This document shows, piece after piece, positions 24,257-33,838 of a DNA stretch of 47,294 nt (position 1 is the first letter of the stretch; every line of letters begins with the position of its first letter). The DNA comes from Aquimarina intermedia (GTDB taxonomy: Bacteria > Bacteroidota > Bacteroidia > Flavobacteriales > Flavobacteriaceae). The DNA lies in the NCBI RefSeq assembly GCF_008124785.1, contig NZ_VNHU01000014.1, positions 1 to 47,294 of the forward strand. The letters are read 5' to 3'. A model generated the notes under the pieces. That model was given only the letters and a program-made list of their open reading frames with translations, did not search any database and was not told the origin of the DNA. Position numbers and translations under genes: made by a program.

Positions 24257-25156
24257 ATGCAATTACTCATTTACCGACTAGTTTATCCTATTCTATGGAT
24301 AATATCTAAGCTTCCCTGGCGAATCTTCTATATGTTTTCTACAGGAATTTATATATTTATCTATCATATTGTAGGGTACCGCAAACGAACGGTAACTGAG
24401 AATCTTACCTTGGTTTTTCCCGAAAAACCCATGACCGAAATCTATAAGATTCGGAAGGCTTTTTACAAACATATGTGCGATATGTTTTTAGAAATGATAA
24501 AATCCATATCGATTACCGATGAAGAGTTATTGGCGAGATTCAAAATTACCAATGTCGAAGAAATCAAAGCATTGGAAGCCAAAAATAAGAGCATTATCGT
24601 ACTTATGGCACATTATGCTAGTTATGAATGGGCAACGGTTGCACAATTACTTATAAATTTTCCAACCGTAGGGATCTATAAGCAAATAAAAAATAAATAT
24701 TTTGATCGCTTAGTTCATCGGATACGACAGCGTTATGAAGCAAGACTCATTCCCAGCTTTAATGCGATGCAAGAAATTACAAAAGACAAAGCGAACGGAA
24801 AGCTTTGCTCTTACGCGTTAGTTTCGGATCAGTCTCCTAAGCTCAAAAATGCCCTGTATTGGACAGATTTTATGGGGATCAAAGTTCCTGCCTATTTGGG
24901 AGGTGAGGTGCTGGCAAGGCGATTAGATTTATCCGTTTCTTATCTTCATGTCGAAAAGACAAAACGTGGATATTATCAAGCAAAATTTATTACTATCACA
25001 GACGATATTTCAAAATGTGAGCAGTACCAAATCGTGGACACTTATTTACAGCTTTTAGAAAAGCAAATTCGACAGCGACCTGAATTGTATCTCTGGACTC
25101 ATAAACGATGGAAGCATCGGAACGCAGAAATCCCCAAGGGAGCTACCGTAAATTAA
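24257..25156 (+). CDS. LpxL/HtrB-like lysophospholipid acyltransferase, copy 1
   Basis: This 299-residue protein has an N-terminal membrane segment (about 5-40) followed by the LABLAT acyltransferase fold. The catalytic HX4E motif is His119-Glu124 (AHYASYEW). Further family features are VFPEKP, YKQIKNKYFD, SDQSPK, FMGIKVPAYLGGEVLA and a C-terminal YLWTHKRWKHR. It likely transfers an acyl chain to lipid A or another membrane lipid precursor at the inner membrane's cytoplasmic face. It is followed 108 bases later by a collinear paralogue of identical length, each with its own promoter box. Which lipid each copy modifies cannot be told from sequence. Confidence 0.9.
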   Translation: MQLLIYRLVYPILWIISKLPWRIFYMFSTGIYIFIYHIVGYRKRTVTENLTLVFPEKPMTEIYKIRKAFYKHMCDMFLEMIKSISITDEELLARFKITNVEEIKALEAKNKSIIVLMAHYASYEWATVAQLLINFPTVGIYKQIKNKYFDRLVHRIRQRYEARLIPSFNAMQEITKDKANGKLCSYALVSDQSPKLKNALYWTDFMGIKVPAYLGGEVLARRLDLSVSYLHVEKTKRGYYQAKFITITDDISKCEQYQIVDTYLQLLEKQIRQRPELYLWTHKRWKHRNAEIPKGATVN

Positions 25157-25234
25157 GTAAAACCTGTAATTTTTGCGTTTTTAAGTTCTGAATGTAAAAC
25201 TATAATTTATAGCAGTGTACTGCACAAATTACAG

Positions 25235-25242
25235 TATATTTG
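25235..25242 (+). promoter_or_regulatory. -7 box for the second acyltransferase gene
   Basis: TATATTTG matches TAnnTTTG exactly, 22 bases before the ATG at 25265. It indicates that the second copy can be expressed separately from the first. Confidence 0.45.
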
Positions 25243-25264
25243 ATCACCTAAATTAAACTTATTT

Positions 25265-26164
25265 ATGCAGTTATTGGTGTATCGAATAGCGTATCCCTTT
25301 TTATGGTGTATCTCCAAACTTCCATTCTTCTTATTGTATTTTTTATCCGATCTGTTGTATTATATAGTCTATTACGTAATACGATATCGTCGCACTACGG
25401 TTACCGATAACTTAACACTTGTTTTTCCCGAAAAATCTAAAAATGAAATTAAGGAAATTCGGAAAAAATTCTACCGTCATCTCTGTGATATGTTTTTGGA
25501 GATGATTAAATCTTTATCTATTACCAGAAAAGAGATTCTCGAACGTTACAAAGTTGTAAATCTCGATGAATTTCACGAGATGGAGAAAAGAGGGAAAAGT
25601 ACTATCGGATTTATGGGACACTATGCAAGTTACGAATGGTCAAATGCTATTGACTTGGTTTCTCTCAATCCATGCGTTGGCATTTATAAGCAGGTTAAGA
25701 ATAAATATTTTGATCAACTAGCACATCGGATACGCGCAAGATTCGATTCGCGCCTCATTGCCAGTCATAAAGTCCTGAAACAAATAATACGTGATAAGCA
25801 GCAAGGGGAGGTTTGTACCTATGGCATGATTTCGGATCAATCTCCTAAGATTGGTAATGCTAAGTTCTGGACCAATTTTATGGGTATAAAAGTTCCAATC
25901 TTCTTGGGAGGGGAAGTGTTAGCTACTAAACTAAACCTGACCTCTATCTATATGCATGTAGAAAAAGTTAAACGCGGGCATTATGAAGTGCGCGTCATTC
26001 CTATCGCCGAAAATAGCGGAGAAATGGATCAGTTTTATGTGGTTAAAGAATACCTGCGCCTACTGGAACAACAAATTCGCACAAAACCTGAATTTTATCT
26101 TTGGACCCATAAACGATGGAAGCATCGTAATGCTACAATCCCGGCAGATGCTATAGTTCATTAA
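25265..26164 (+). CDS. LpxL/HtrB-like lysophospholipid acyltransferase, copy 2
   Basis: This paralogue of the preceding gene also has 299 residues and aligns without gaps over the parts compared. The HX4E motif is again His119-Glu124 (GHYASYEW). Shared blocks include TLVFPEK, CDMFLEMIKS, NKYFD, SDQSPK, FMGIKVP and LWTHKRWKHRNA. The N-terminal membrane segment and the region around 85-115 differ more, which may reflect different acyl-chain or acceptor preference. It probably works in late acylation of lipid A or a related membrane lipid. A palindromic repeat element separates it from convergent glmM. Confidence 0.9.
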   Translation: MQLLVYRIAYPFLWCISKLPFFLLYFLSDLLYYIVYYVIRYRRTTVTDNLTLVFPEKSKNEIKEIRKKFYRHLCDMFLEMIKSLSITRKEILERYKVVNLDEFHEMEKRGKSTIGFMGHYASYEWSNAIDLVSLNPCVGIYKQVKNKYFDQLAHRIRARFDSRLIASHKVLKQIIRDKQQGEVCTYGMISDQSPKIGNAKFWTNFMGIKVPIFLGGEVLATKLNLTSIYMHVEKVKRGHYEVRVIPIAENSGEMDQFYVVKEYLRLLEQQIRTKPEFYLWTHKRWKHRNATIPADAIVH

Positions 26165-26172
26165 TAAAAAAC

Positions 26173-26306
26173 AAAGAGGCTATCTAAAAAGTATATTTTT
26201 AAACTAAATGTCACATTGAGCGGAGTCGAAATGTATTGATAATCAAATGTAATTATCTCTCGACTCCGCTCGAGGTGACATCAGAATTGACTTTTTAGAC
26301 AACCTT
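26173..26306. repeat. Two-level palindromic intergenic repeat element
   Basis: The outer arms (26177-26192 and 26290-26305, core TCTAAAAAGT / ACTTTTTAGA) pair over 16 bp with two positions that form G-T wobbles. The inner arms (26209-26230 and 26260-26281, core GAGCGGAGTCGA / TCGACTCCGCTC) pair at 19 of 22 positions. The whole could fold into one long hairpin between the convergent acyltransferase and glmM genes, and may also stop transcription. Elements with the core GAGCGGAGTCGA are scattered in many Bacteroidota genomes as far as I recall; no second copy was seen in this window. Confidence 0.75.
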
Positions 26307-26334
26307 CTTATTATATCTCAAAAGTAAGATCGTA

Positions 26335-27723
26335 CTAAATACCGGCAATCCCTTTTAAAACAGCAATAGTTTTTTCGGCTAATTGATCGGCTTCTTCCTG
26401 ACTCAGAGCTTCAGTATATATCCTGATAATAGGTTCTGTATTACTTTTTCGCAAGTGTACCCAGGACTTTTCATAATCAACTTTGACTCCGTCGATAGTT
26501 GTTATAGTTTCCTCTTTATTTTTTTCCTGAAACTGGCTTAAAATTCCGTCAACATCCATCGTAGGTGTCAACTGAATTTTGTTCTTACTCATATAATAGG
26601 AAGGATAAGACTTCCTTAGAGCGCTTACTGTACTTTTTTTCTCAGCCAGATGTGTTAAAAATAAGGCTACCCCTACCAGTGAATCCCGTCCGTAGTGCAA
26701 TTCTGGATAAATAATTCCTCCATTACCTTCTCCTCCAATAATTGCCTTATTGTCTTTCATTAGTTCCACCACATTTACTTCGCCCACGGCACTGGCTTCA
26801 TATGAGCCTCCGTGTTTTTCGGTAACATCACGTAGTGCACGACTTGATGATAAATTAGACACAGTATTTCCGTTTTGCTTGCCTAACACATAATCTGCAC
26901 AAGCAACCAGGGTATATTCTTCTCCAAACATCTCGCCATCTTCACTCATAAACGCAAGACGATCAACATCAGGATCCACCACAATACCTAAATCTGCTTT
27001 CTCTTTGATCACTAAGGCCGATAAATCAGTTAAATGTTCTTTTAATGGTTCAGGGTTATGCGGAAAATGTCCGTTAGGTTCGCAATATAGTTCAACCACT
27101 TCTACACCCATTTTTCTAAGTAGTTTTGGAATAGCAATTCCTCCGGTAGAATTTACACCATCCACCACAACTTTAAATCCGGCAGTACTTATGGCATCTA
27201 CATCAACTAATTTAAGCTTCAATACCTCATCGATATGACGATCAATATACGTGTTATTTTCGGTAATACTCCCCAAGTCATCTACTTCTGCAAAAAAATA
27301 ATCATCATGCTCAGCGATTTTTAGAATTTTCTCACCATTAGTTGCATTTAGAAATTCTCCTTTACTATTTAGAAGTTTTAGCGCATTCCATTGTTTAGGA
27401 TTATGACTTGCCGTTAAAATAATTCCTCCATCAGCCTCTTCTATAGGAACAGCTACCTCTACTGTAGGTGTGGTGGACAATCCTAGATCAATTACATGAA
27501 TACCTAAACCAACCAAACTATTCATCACCAATTGCTGTATCATAGCTCCCGATATACGTGCATCACGCCCAACTACGACTGTCGGATGCTGTTTTTTGGT
27601 TTCTCCCTTTAGCCATGCACCATAGGCAGAAGCAAATTTTACAGCATCTATTGGAGTCAGATTCTCTCCAACCTTTCCGCCGATAGTTCCACGAATTCCA
27701 GAAATGGATTTTATTAACGTCAT
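26335..27723 (-). CDS. glmM: Phosphoglucosamine mutase
   Basis: GlmM interconverts glucosamine-6-phosphate and glucosamine-1-phosphate, feeding UDP-GlcNAc for peptidoglycan and lipid A. The active serine is Ser106 in TASHNPKQWNALK. The metal loop is DPDVDRLAF, the sugar loop GEGNGGII, and the phosphate loop RKSNTEPIIRIY. The length, 462 residues, is that of Bacteroidota members. The order of loops and the GEGNGG sequence suit GlmM, but a phosphomannomutase/phosphoglucomutase activity cannot be excluded by motif alone. A good promoter lies upstream. The gene is divergent from the AcpH-like gene. Confidence 0.9.
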   Translation of the reverse strand: MTLIKSISGIRGTIGGKVGENLTPIDAVKFASAYGAWLKGETKKQHPTVVVGRDARISGAMIQQLVMNSLVGLGIHVIDLGLSTTPTVEVAVPIEEADGGIILTASHNPKQWNALKLLNSKGEFLNATNGEKILKIAEHDDYFFAEVDDLGSITENNTYIDRHIDEVLKLKLVDVDAISTAGFKVVVDGVNSTGGIAIPKLLRKMGVEVVELYCEPNGHFPHNPEPLKEHLTDLSALVIKEKADLGIVVDPDVDRLAFMSEDGEMFGEEYTLVACADYVLGKQNGNTVSNLSSSRALRDVTEKHGGSYEASAVGEVNVVELMKDNKAIIGGEGNGGIIYPELHYGRDSLVGVALFLTHLAEKKSTVSALRKSYPSYYMSKNKIQLTPTMDVDGILSQFQEKNKEETITTIDGVKVDYEKSWVHLRKSNTEPIIRIYTEALSQEEADQLAEKTIAVLKGIAGI

Positions 27724-27757
27724 ATACTTATTTTTTTGTTTTGTTTATCGATTTTAA

Positions 27758-27788
27758 CAAATGTACAGGGTATGATAGTTTGTCACAA
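27758..27788 (-). promoter_or_regulatory. glmM promoter
   Basis: On the minus strand TTG (27788-27786) is followed after 20 bases by TACATTTG (27765-27758), an exact TAnnTTTG. The -7 box is 34 bases upstream of the glmM ATG. It also lies inside the extended frame of the divergent AcpH-like gene, which supports the shorter start chosen there. Confidence 0.6.
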
Positions 27789-27848
27789 CTTTACAACAAA
27801 AGTTTAATAAAAATATTACCGCATTTTAATTTATCGTATTTTCCCCTA

Positions 27849-28433
27849 ATGAATTTTTTAGCACATATCTATCTGTCAGGAGATGATACAGAATTGAAAA
27901 TCGGCAATTTTATAGCGGATTCTGTAAAAGGAAAAAAATTCGAACAATTTCCAAAAAGAATTCAGCAAGGAATTACACTACACCGCCAAATCGATTTTTA
28001 TACGGATACGCATCCCATTGTTCGGCAAAGTGTAGGGCGCTTGTTTCCTAAATATAGCCATTACAGTACAGTAATTGTAGATATTCTTTACGACCATTAC
28101 CTCGCGGCAAACTGGCATAAGTATGAAGTTATTCCCCTACCAATATATGTAGCTTCTTTTTATGAAATTCTGCAAGACAATTACGGTCTGTTACCCAGAC
28201 GCATCAAAGATTTCCTACCCCATATGATCAGAGATAATTGGTTGGCAAGCTACGCAACGATTGAGGGCATTGGTAAGATCCTTTATCAAATGAATCATCG
28301 TACCAAGAACAGGTCGAAAATGAACTTAGCTGTACGAGAACTGGAAGAACATTATGTTGAATTTGAAGATGAGTTCACAACTTTTTTTGAAGAACTGAGA
28401 GACTTCACTCAACACGAAATTTCAAAAATTTAA
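27849..28433 (+). CDS. AcpH-like acyl carrier protein phosphodiesterase (DUF479)
   Basis: AcpH removes the phosphopantetheine arm from acyl carrier protein in E. coli. The frame is open from 27741, but the ATG at 27849 starts MNFLAHIYLSGDD, which is where the family begins, and gives 194 residues against 193 in E. coli. Metal-binding HD-like residues are present: Asp24 (NFIADSVKG), His45/Asp49 (LHRQIDFYTDTHP), Asp78 and Asp82-His83 (VDILYDHYLA). It is cytosolic. Ggt follows 58 bases later on the same strand. Enzymatic activity on ACP in Bacteroidota is inferred from the family. Confidence 0.88.
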   Translation: MNFLAHIYLSGDDTELKIGNFIADSVKGKKFEQFPKRIQQGITLHRQIDFYTDTHPIVRQSVGRLFPKYSHYSTVIVDILYDHYLAANWHKYEVIPLPIYVASFYEILQDNYGLLPRRIKDFLPHMIRDNWLASYATIEGIGKILYQMNHRTKNRSKMNLAVRELEEHYVEFEDEFTTFFEELRDFTQHEISKI

Positions 28434-28491
28434 AGAATAGTATATAATTACACCGTCTATCTTGAGTAGGCAAATCAAAATTTTATAATAG

Positions 28492-30189
28492 ATGATTCGA
28501 TTAGCAAGTGTTTTTTGTTTGTTGTTATGTCTTAACTCTTGTAAGACACATCCCGTAGAAGTATCAAAACCTACCTTTGGATTAATTGCGAACAAGGCAA
28601 TGGTGGTCTCAGCAAGAGCCGAAGCCTCGCGCATTGGTGTAGCTATACTGAAAAAGGGAGGAAACGCTTTTGATGCGATGATGGCTACCGAGATGGCGCT
28701 TGCCGTGAGCTATCCTTTTGCCGGAAATTTAGGTGGTGGCGGATTCATGGTATACAGAATGGCTGATGGCACTGTTGGTGCATTGGATTATAGAGAAAAA
28801 GCTCCAAAAGCAGCATTTAAAAATATGTATCTCGATGCTTCCGGAGAAGTACAACCCGAAAAAAGTCAGCTGGGTGCACTGGCCGTGGGCGTACCGGGAA
28901 CAGTTGCCGGAATTTTTGAAGCGCATAAAAAGTTCGGAACTTTACCCATACAAGACATTCTATCGCCAGTAATTCATTTGGCACAAAAAGGATATGTAGT
29001 AACTGAAAAACAACAAAGACGATTTACGAATTACCGGGAATTATTTTTAACTGTAAACAAGGATACCATCCCCTATGCAAAAGATATTATCGCCGGAGAT
29101 ACAATCAAAAATATAGCCCTGGCTACTACTTTACAGGCACTTATTGACAAAGGCCGTGATGGCTTTTACAAAGGAGCTGTTGCTGAAAAATTAGTCAATC
29201 ACCTACAAGAAAATGGTGGTATACTAACTTTAGATGATTTGGCTAGTTACAAAGCTGTTTGGAGAAAACCCGTTCAATTTACATATAAGGATCTTACAGT
29301 CATTTCAATGTCTCCTCCATCTAGCGGTGGTACTTGCCTTGCACAGATTATGAAAATGATCGAACCCTATGATATTAAACAATATGGACACAATCAGGAA
29401 AAAACAATTCAGTTACTTACCGAAGCTGAACGTCGGGCGTATGCAGATCGAAGCTATTATTTAGGAGATCCTGATTTTGTAACTATTCCATTAGACACGC
29501 TTATCAGTGCTACTTATTTAGGGAAACGGATGCAAAATTTCAATTTTGAACGAGCTACACCATCAGTTGAAGTTTCTCATGGCAAATTACCTGGATATGA
29601 AAGTGACGAAACAACCCACTACTCTATTGTTGATCAATTTGGCAATACAATTTCGGTTACCACCACACTTAATGGAGCTTACGGATCAAAATTATATAAT
29701 ATAGAACTGGGCTTTTTTCTCAATAATGAAATGGATGATTTTAGTTCTAAACCGGGAGTACCGAATATGTTTGGACTTATTGGTGCCGAAGCTAATGCCA
29801 TTGCGCCAGAAAAACGAATGCTAAGTTCGATGACACCCACGATTGTAGAAAAGAATAACAAACTATGGATGTCGGTAGGGACACCTGGGGGATCCACAAT
29901 AATCACCTCGGTGTTACAGACGATTCTAAATGTAAGTGAATTTGATATGACGATGCAAGACGCAGTCAACGCACCAAGATTTCATCATCAGTGGTTGCCG
30001 GATGTAGTTATTTTTGAACCCAATGCATTTGATCAGGAGCTGCTAAAAAACTTAAAAAATAAAGGGTATACTATTGATCAGCAAGAGTCACAAATCATAG
30101 GGAAAGTTGACGGAATTCTGGTTCGTGAAGACGGAACTTTAGAAGGAGGTGCCGATAAACGAGGAGATGATACTGCTATGGGGTTTTAG
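28492..30189 (+). CDS. ggt: Gamma-glutamyltransferase (lipoprotein precursor)
   Basis: This enzyme cleaves and transfers gamma-glutamyl groups from glutathione and related peptides in the periplasm. The 565-residue precursor begins with a lipoprotein leader (MIRLASVFCLLLCLNSC). Self-processing should occur before Thr374 in ESDETTHYSIVD, making the large and small subunits; the following SVTTTLNGAYGSK is typical of the small subunit. Substrate-loop motifs YREKAPKAA, SPPSSGG and GTPGGSTIITSV are present. A strong terminator follows. The membrane anchor differs from the soluble E. coli enzyme but is common in Bacteroidota. Confidence 0.95.
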   Translation: MIRLASVFCLLLCLNSCKTHPVEVSKPTFGLIANKAMVVSARAEASRIGVAILKKGGNAFDAMMATEMALAVSYPFAGNLGGGGFMVYRMADGTVGALDYREKAPKAAFKNMYLDASGEVQPEKSQLGALAVGVPGTVAGIFEAHKKFGTLPIQDILSPVIHLAQKGYVVTEKQQRRFTNYRELFLTVNKDTIPYAKDIIAGDTIKNIALATTLQALIDKGRDGFYKGAVAEKLVNHLQENGGILTLDDLASYKAVWRKPVQFTYKDLTVISMSPPSSGGTCLAQIMKMIEPYDIKQYGHNQEKTIQLLTEAERRAYADRSYYLGDPDFVTIPLDTLISATYLGKRMQNFNFERATPSVEVSHGKLPGYESDETTHYSIVDQFGNTISVTTTLNGAYGSKLYNIELGFFLNNEMDDFSSKPGVPNMFGLIGAEANAIAPEKRMLSSMTPTIVEKNNKLWMSVGTPGGSTIITSVLQTILNVSEFDMTMQDAVNAPRFHHQWLPDVVIFEPNAFDQELLKNLKNKGYTIDQQESQIIGKVDGILVREDGTLEGGADKRGDDTAMGF

Positions 30190-30211
30190 AATACATAGAA
30201 CCATAAGAAAT

Positions 30212-30243
30212 AAAAAATGCGCAGTTAACACTGCGCATTTTTT
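30212..30243. terminator. Bidirectional terminator between ggt and dnaK
   Basis: AAAAAATGCGCAGT (30212-30225) pairs perfectly with ACTGCGCATTTTTT (30230-30243) across a 4-base loop. The A and T runs at the stem base allow termination from both convergent genes. Confidence 0.9.
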
Positions 30244-30263
30244 TATAGATTATTACATCTGAA

Positions 30264-32174
30264 TTATTTTACTTCTTCAAAGTCAACATCTTCAACATCA
30301 CTACCTTCAGAGCTTCCTCCTTCTGGTTGTGCTCCTGCATCAGGTCCCGGTGCACCGTTTTGTTGTGCATCAGCTTGCGCCTTATACATTTCTTCACTTG
30401 CTACTTTCCAAGCTTCGTTGATTTTATCAAGTGCTGGTTGAATCAATGCAAGGTCTTTAGACTCATATGCTTTTTTCAACTCTTCTAAAGCTTCTTCGAT
30501 TGGTTTCTTTTTATCATCAGATAATTTGTCTCCAAACTCAGTTAATTGCTTTTCTGTTTGAAAAATCATTCCGTCAGCTTCATTCAACTTTTCAGCTGTT
30601 TCTTTAGCTTTTTTGTCAGATTCTGCATTCGCTTCAGCCTCTTTCTTCATTTTCTCGATTTCTTCTTCTGTAAGTCCTGAAGAAGCCTCGATACGAATAT
30701 CCTGACTCTTATTAGTTGCTTTATCTGTTGCAGAAACTTTGATGATACCATTAGCATCAATATCAAAAGTTACTTCAATTTGCGGAGTTCCTCTTTGTGC
30801 TGGTGGAATTCCATCTAAATGAAAACGTCCGATTGTTTTATTATCTGCAGCCATTGGTCGCTCTCCCTGTAATACGTGGATCTCAACAGATGGTTGATTA
30901 TCAGCAGCTGTAGAGAATACCTGAGATTTTTTGGTAGGGATTGTAGTATTGGCCTCAATTAATTTGGTCATTACATTACCCATTGTCTCAATACCTAAAG
31001 AAAGTGGTGTTACATCTAATAACAATACATCTTTAACATCTCCGGTTAGTACTCCTCCTTGAATAGCCGCTCCAACAGCAACAACCTCATCAGGGTTTAC
31101 ACCTTTACTTGGTGCTTTTCCAAAGAAACTCTGCACTGCTTCCTGTACTGCAGGAATACGTGTAGAACCACCTACTAATATAATTTCATCGATATCGCTA
31201 GTAGATAACCCAGCCGCTTTAAGCGCTGTTCTACATGGCTCAATCGTACGTTTTACTAAATCATCGATCAATTGATCAAATTTTGAACGGCTCAAAGTAC
31301 GCACAAGGTGTTTTGGTCCACTTGGAGTAGCTGTTACGTATGGCAAGTTGATCTCTGTCTGAGAAGAAGAAGATAACTCTATTTTAGCTTTTTCTGCTGC
31401 TTCTTTTAAACGCTGTAGCGCCATCGGATCTTTTCTTAAATCCATGTCTTCATCAGCCTTGAACTCTTCTGCCAACCAATCAATAATCTTTTGATCAACA
31501 TCATCACCACCTAAGTGTGTATCCCCGTCAGTAGCTAATACTTCAAATACTCCATCTCCTAATTCAAGGATAGAAACATCATGTGTACCTCCACCAAAGT
31601 CAAATACGACTATTTTTTGATCTGTACCTTTTTTATCTAAACCATACGCTAAGGCAGCAGCTGTAGGCTCATTAATAATTCTTTCTACTTTAAGACCCGC
31701 AATCTCTCCGGCTTCTTTAGTCGCCTGACGTTGTGCATCGTTAAAATAAGCTGGTACAGTAATTACTGCTCTGCTTACATCCTGTCCCAAGTAATCCTCT
31801 GCCGTTTTCTTCATTTTCTGAAGCGTCATTGCAGATAATTCCTGTGGTGTATATAAACGACCATCGATATCTACTCTTGGTGTATCGTTGTCACCTTTTA
31901 CAACTTTATAAGCTGCACGTTCTGCTTCTTTTGCAGATTCTGAAAACTTATTCCCCATAAATCGCTTTATAGAAGAAATAGTTTTTGTAGGATTAGTTAC
32001 TGCCTGACGTTTTGCAGGGTCTCCTACTTTGATCTCTCCTCCATCTACAAATGCAATTACCGATGGAGTTGTTCTTTTTCCTTCAGCATTAGGGATAACT
32101 ACTGGCTCATTACCTTCCATTACAGAAACACAAGAGTTGGTCGTCCCTAAGTCAATACCTATTATCTTACTCAT
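30264..32174 (-). CDS. dnaK: Molecular chaperone DnaK (Hsp70)
   Basis: DnaK binds exposed hydrophobic peptide stretches and releases them through an ATP cycle with DnaJ and GrpE. The 636-residue protein shows the ATPase signatures [32 protein letters not shown] and [16 protein letters not shown]. The hydrophobic linker is [15 protein letters not shown], and an acidic C-terminal tail ends in EEVK. There is no dnaJ or grpE next to it. The upstream region has no CIRCE element but holds a perfect TGACAT-n-ATGTCA palindrome. It is divergent from sdaA. Confidence 0.98.
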   Translation of the reverse strand: MSKIIGIDLGTTNSCVSVMEGNEPVVIPNAEGKRTTPSVIAFVDGGEIKVGDPAKRQAVTNPTKTISSIKRFMGNKFSESAKEAERAAYKVVKGDNDTPRVDIDGRLYTPQELSAMTLQKMKKTAEDYLGQDVSRAVITVPAYFNDAQRQATKEAGEIAGLKVERIINEPTAAALAYGLDKKGTDQKIVVFDFGGGTHDVSILELGDGVFEVLATDGDTHLGGDDVDQKIIDWLAEEFKADEDMDLRKDPMALQRLKEAAEKAKIELSSSSQTEINLPYVTATPSGPKHLVRTLSRSKFDQLIDDLVKRTIEPCRTALKAAGLSTSDIDEIILVGGSTRIPAVQEAVQSFFGKAPSKGVNPDEVVAVGAAIQGGVLTGDVKDVLLLDVTPLSLGIETMGNVMTKLIEANTTIPTKKSQVFSTAADNQPSVEIHVLQGERPMAADNKTIGRFHLDGIPPAQRGTPQIEVTFDIDANGIIKVSATDKATNKSQDIRIEASSGLTEEEIEKMKKEAEANAESDKKAKETAEKLNEADGMIFQTEKQLTEFGDKLSDDKKKPIEEALEELKKAYESKDLALIQPALDKINEAWKVASEEMYKAQADAQQNGAPGPDAGAQPEGGSSEGSDVEDVDFEEVK

Positions 32175-32258
32175 ATTATCGTTGTATAAATTGTTTAAGT
32201 GTTATTGCTTTTTTAATACACTTCTATTATTTCAATGATTATGCCATGCCAAAAGATA

Positions 32259-32271
32259 TGACATGATGTCA
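32259..32271. promoter_or_regulatory. Palindrome upstream of dnaK, possible operator
   Basis: TGACATGATGTCA is a perfect inverted repeat with a single central base. On the minus strand it lies between TTTG (32275-32272) and TATCTTTTG (32258-32250), which resemble -33 and -7 boxes but are only 13 bases apart. Its place 85-97 bases upstream of the dnaK ATG suggests a regulator site for dnaK; no factor is known to me. Confidence 0.35.
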
Positions 32272-32358
32272 CAAATAGTAGATAAATCTAGCAGAATTAC
32301 AGGCGATGTAGGCAATTTCAGTAGCTATTTTCACTGATACTATTTTTGCTGTTAGTTC

Positions 32359-32388
32359 TTGCTACTTTGTCCTAAACCGTTATATTTA
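32359..32388 (+). promoter_or_regulatory. sdaA promoter
   Basis: TTG (32359-32361), 19 bases, then TATATTTA (32381-32388), one mismatch from TAnnTTTG. The -7 box ends 25 bases before the sdaA ATG. Confidence 0.5.
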
Positions 32389-32413
32389 CCCGGTAATTGT
32401 AGACGCTATTATT

Positions 32414-33838
32414 ATGGAATGTATCAGTATTTTTGACATGCTTAAAATCGGTGTAGGCCCTTCAAGTTCTCATACTTTTGGTCCATGGAGAGCAGGTCGC
32501 AGATTGATTGCAGAATTAAAAGAAAAGAATAAGTTTGATCAGGTGGTTGCAATTACTGTTGATTTGTACGGTTCCTTATCTCTAACGGGTAAAGGACATG
32601 CTACTGACATTGCTTCTATTCTAGGATTGTGCGGTTATGATCCACAAACTATTGATGTACTCCAAATTGATACGATTATAAAGAGCATAGGTGATACTAA
32701 GTTATTGCCTTTTAATCAAGAATTTGATATTGTTTTTGACTGTAAAAAAGATATCGTCTTCAATAAAGATTTTAAAAAATTTCATCCTAATGGTATGACA
32801 TTTACGGTACTGTTTAAAGACGGTAAAAAGTATACTTCAACCTTTTATTCCATTGGTGGTGGGTTCGTAGTTAAAGAAGAACGCAAGCGCAAGGAAAAAA
32901 AGCTGGAAGCTTTTAAAGAATTTCCAATGCCAGTGCAAAAAGCAACCGACTTGTTAGCCTATTGTGCTGTCCAAAATAAAAAGATATCAGATATTGTTCT
33001 GGAGAATGAAAGGTCGTTGCATACCGATCAAGAAATTGACGAGCGTATTGCTCAAATATGGAAGGTCATGCTCGAATCTATGTATACCGGTTGCCATACA
33101 GAAGGAACCTTACCTGGTGGGTTAAAGGTACGGCGTCGTGCTTACGATTCTCATAAAAATCTAATTGGTACTGCACAATACTCAAATCCAAACGAATGGA
33201 TTGCCAGTATCCGCGATACCGAAGTAAAGTTTAGACAGATATTGAAATGGGTATCTTGTTTTGCTTTAGCCGTAAATGAAGTGAATGCCTCTCTAGGTCG
33301 TGTAGTCACTGCACCCACAAATGGTAGTGCCGGAGTAATACCTGCAGTGATGATGTATTATATGGTGATTGAGAATCACGATGCTAATTTTGAAGACATC
33401 AAGCAGTTTATGCTGGTAGCCGGCGAAATAGGAAGTCTGTTTAAAAAAGGTGCTACTATATCTGCTGCTATGGGAGGTTGTCAAGCAGAAATTGGTGTTT
33501 CATCTGCCATGGCAGCAGGAGCTTTAACCGAATTGATGGGAGGATCCCCAGAGCAGGTATTGATTGCCAGCGAAATTGCGATGGAACATCACTTAGGACT
33601 CACCTGTGATCCCATCGGTGGATTGGTACAAATACCATGTATCGAACGGAATGCTATGGGTGCTATTAAAGCAATTAATGCTTGTGAAATGGCATTGGAT
33701 ACAACTGCCGCCAACGCCAAGGTTCCCTTAGATAAAGTTATTGCCACGATGTGGGCGACTGCCCAGGATATGAACACAAAATATAAGGAAACCAGTGAAG
33801 GTGGACTAGCGATAGCTGTAAGTCTGAGTGACTGTTAA
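32414..33838 (+). CDS. sdaA: L-serine ammonia-lyase, single-chain iron-sulfur type
   Basis: This enzyme deaminates L-serine to pyruvate using a [4Fe-4S] cluster. The three cluster cysteines are Cys356 (GGCQAEIG), Cys398 (LTCDPIGG) and Cys409 (IPCIERNA). Their spacing of 42 and 11 residues is the same as in the studied type II enzyme of Legionella. The N-terminal domain (about 1-160) begins [20 protein letters not shown] and is the ACT-like/allosteric beta domain. [13 protein letters not shown] lies in the catalytic domain. The 474 residues are full length. The stop codon directly abuts the stop of the convergent gene. It is cytosolic. Confidence 0.95.
   Translation: MECISIFDMLKIGVGPSSSHTFGPWRAGRRLIAELKEKNKFDQVVAITVDLYGSLSLTGKGHATDIASILGLCGYDPQTIDVLQIDTIIKSIGDTKLLPFNQEFDIVFDCKKDIVFNKDFKKFHPNGMTFTVLFKDGKKYTSTFYSIGGGFVVKEERKRKEKKLEAFKEFPMPVQKATDLLAYCAVQNKKISDIVLENERSLHTDQEIDERIAQIWKVMLESMYTGCHTEGTLPGGLKVRRRAYDSHKNLIGTAQYSNPNEWIASIRDTEVKFRQILKWVSCFALAVNEVNASLGRVVTAPTNGSAGVIPAVMMYYMVIENHDANFEDIKQFMLVAGEIGSLFKKGATISAAMGGCQAEIGVSSAMAAGALTELMGGSPEQVLIASEIAMEHHLGLTCDPIGGLVQIPCIERNAMGAIKAINACEMALDTTAANAKVPLDKVIATMWATAQDMNTKYKETSEGGLAIAVSLSDC

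Noticed and set aside
27741..27848. Longer N-terminus for the AcpH-like protein
   Set aside because: The extra 36 residues have no family match and their codons overlap the divergent glmM promoter; the ATG at 27849 matches the family start.
32175..32413. CIRCE (HrcA) site upstream of dnaK
   Set aside because: The TTAGCACTC-N9-GAGTGCTAA pattern is absent; only an unrelated 13-base palindrome is present.
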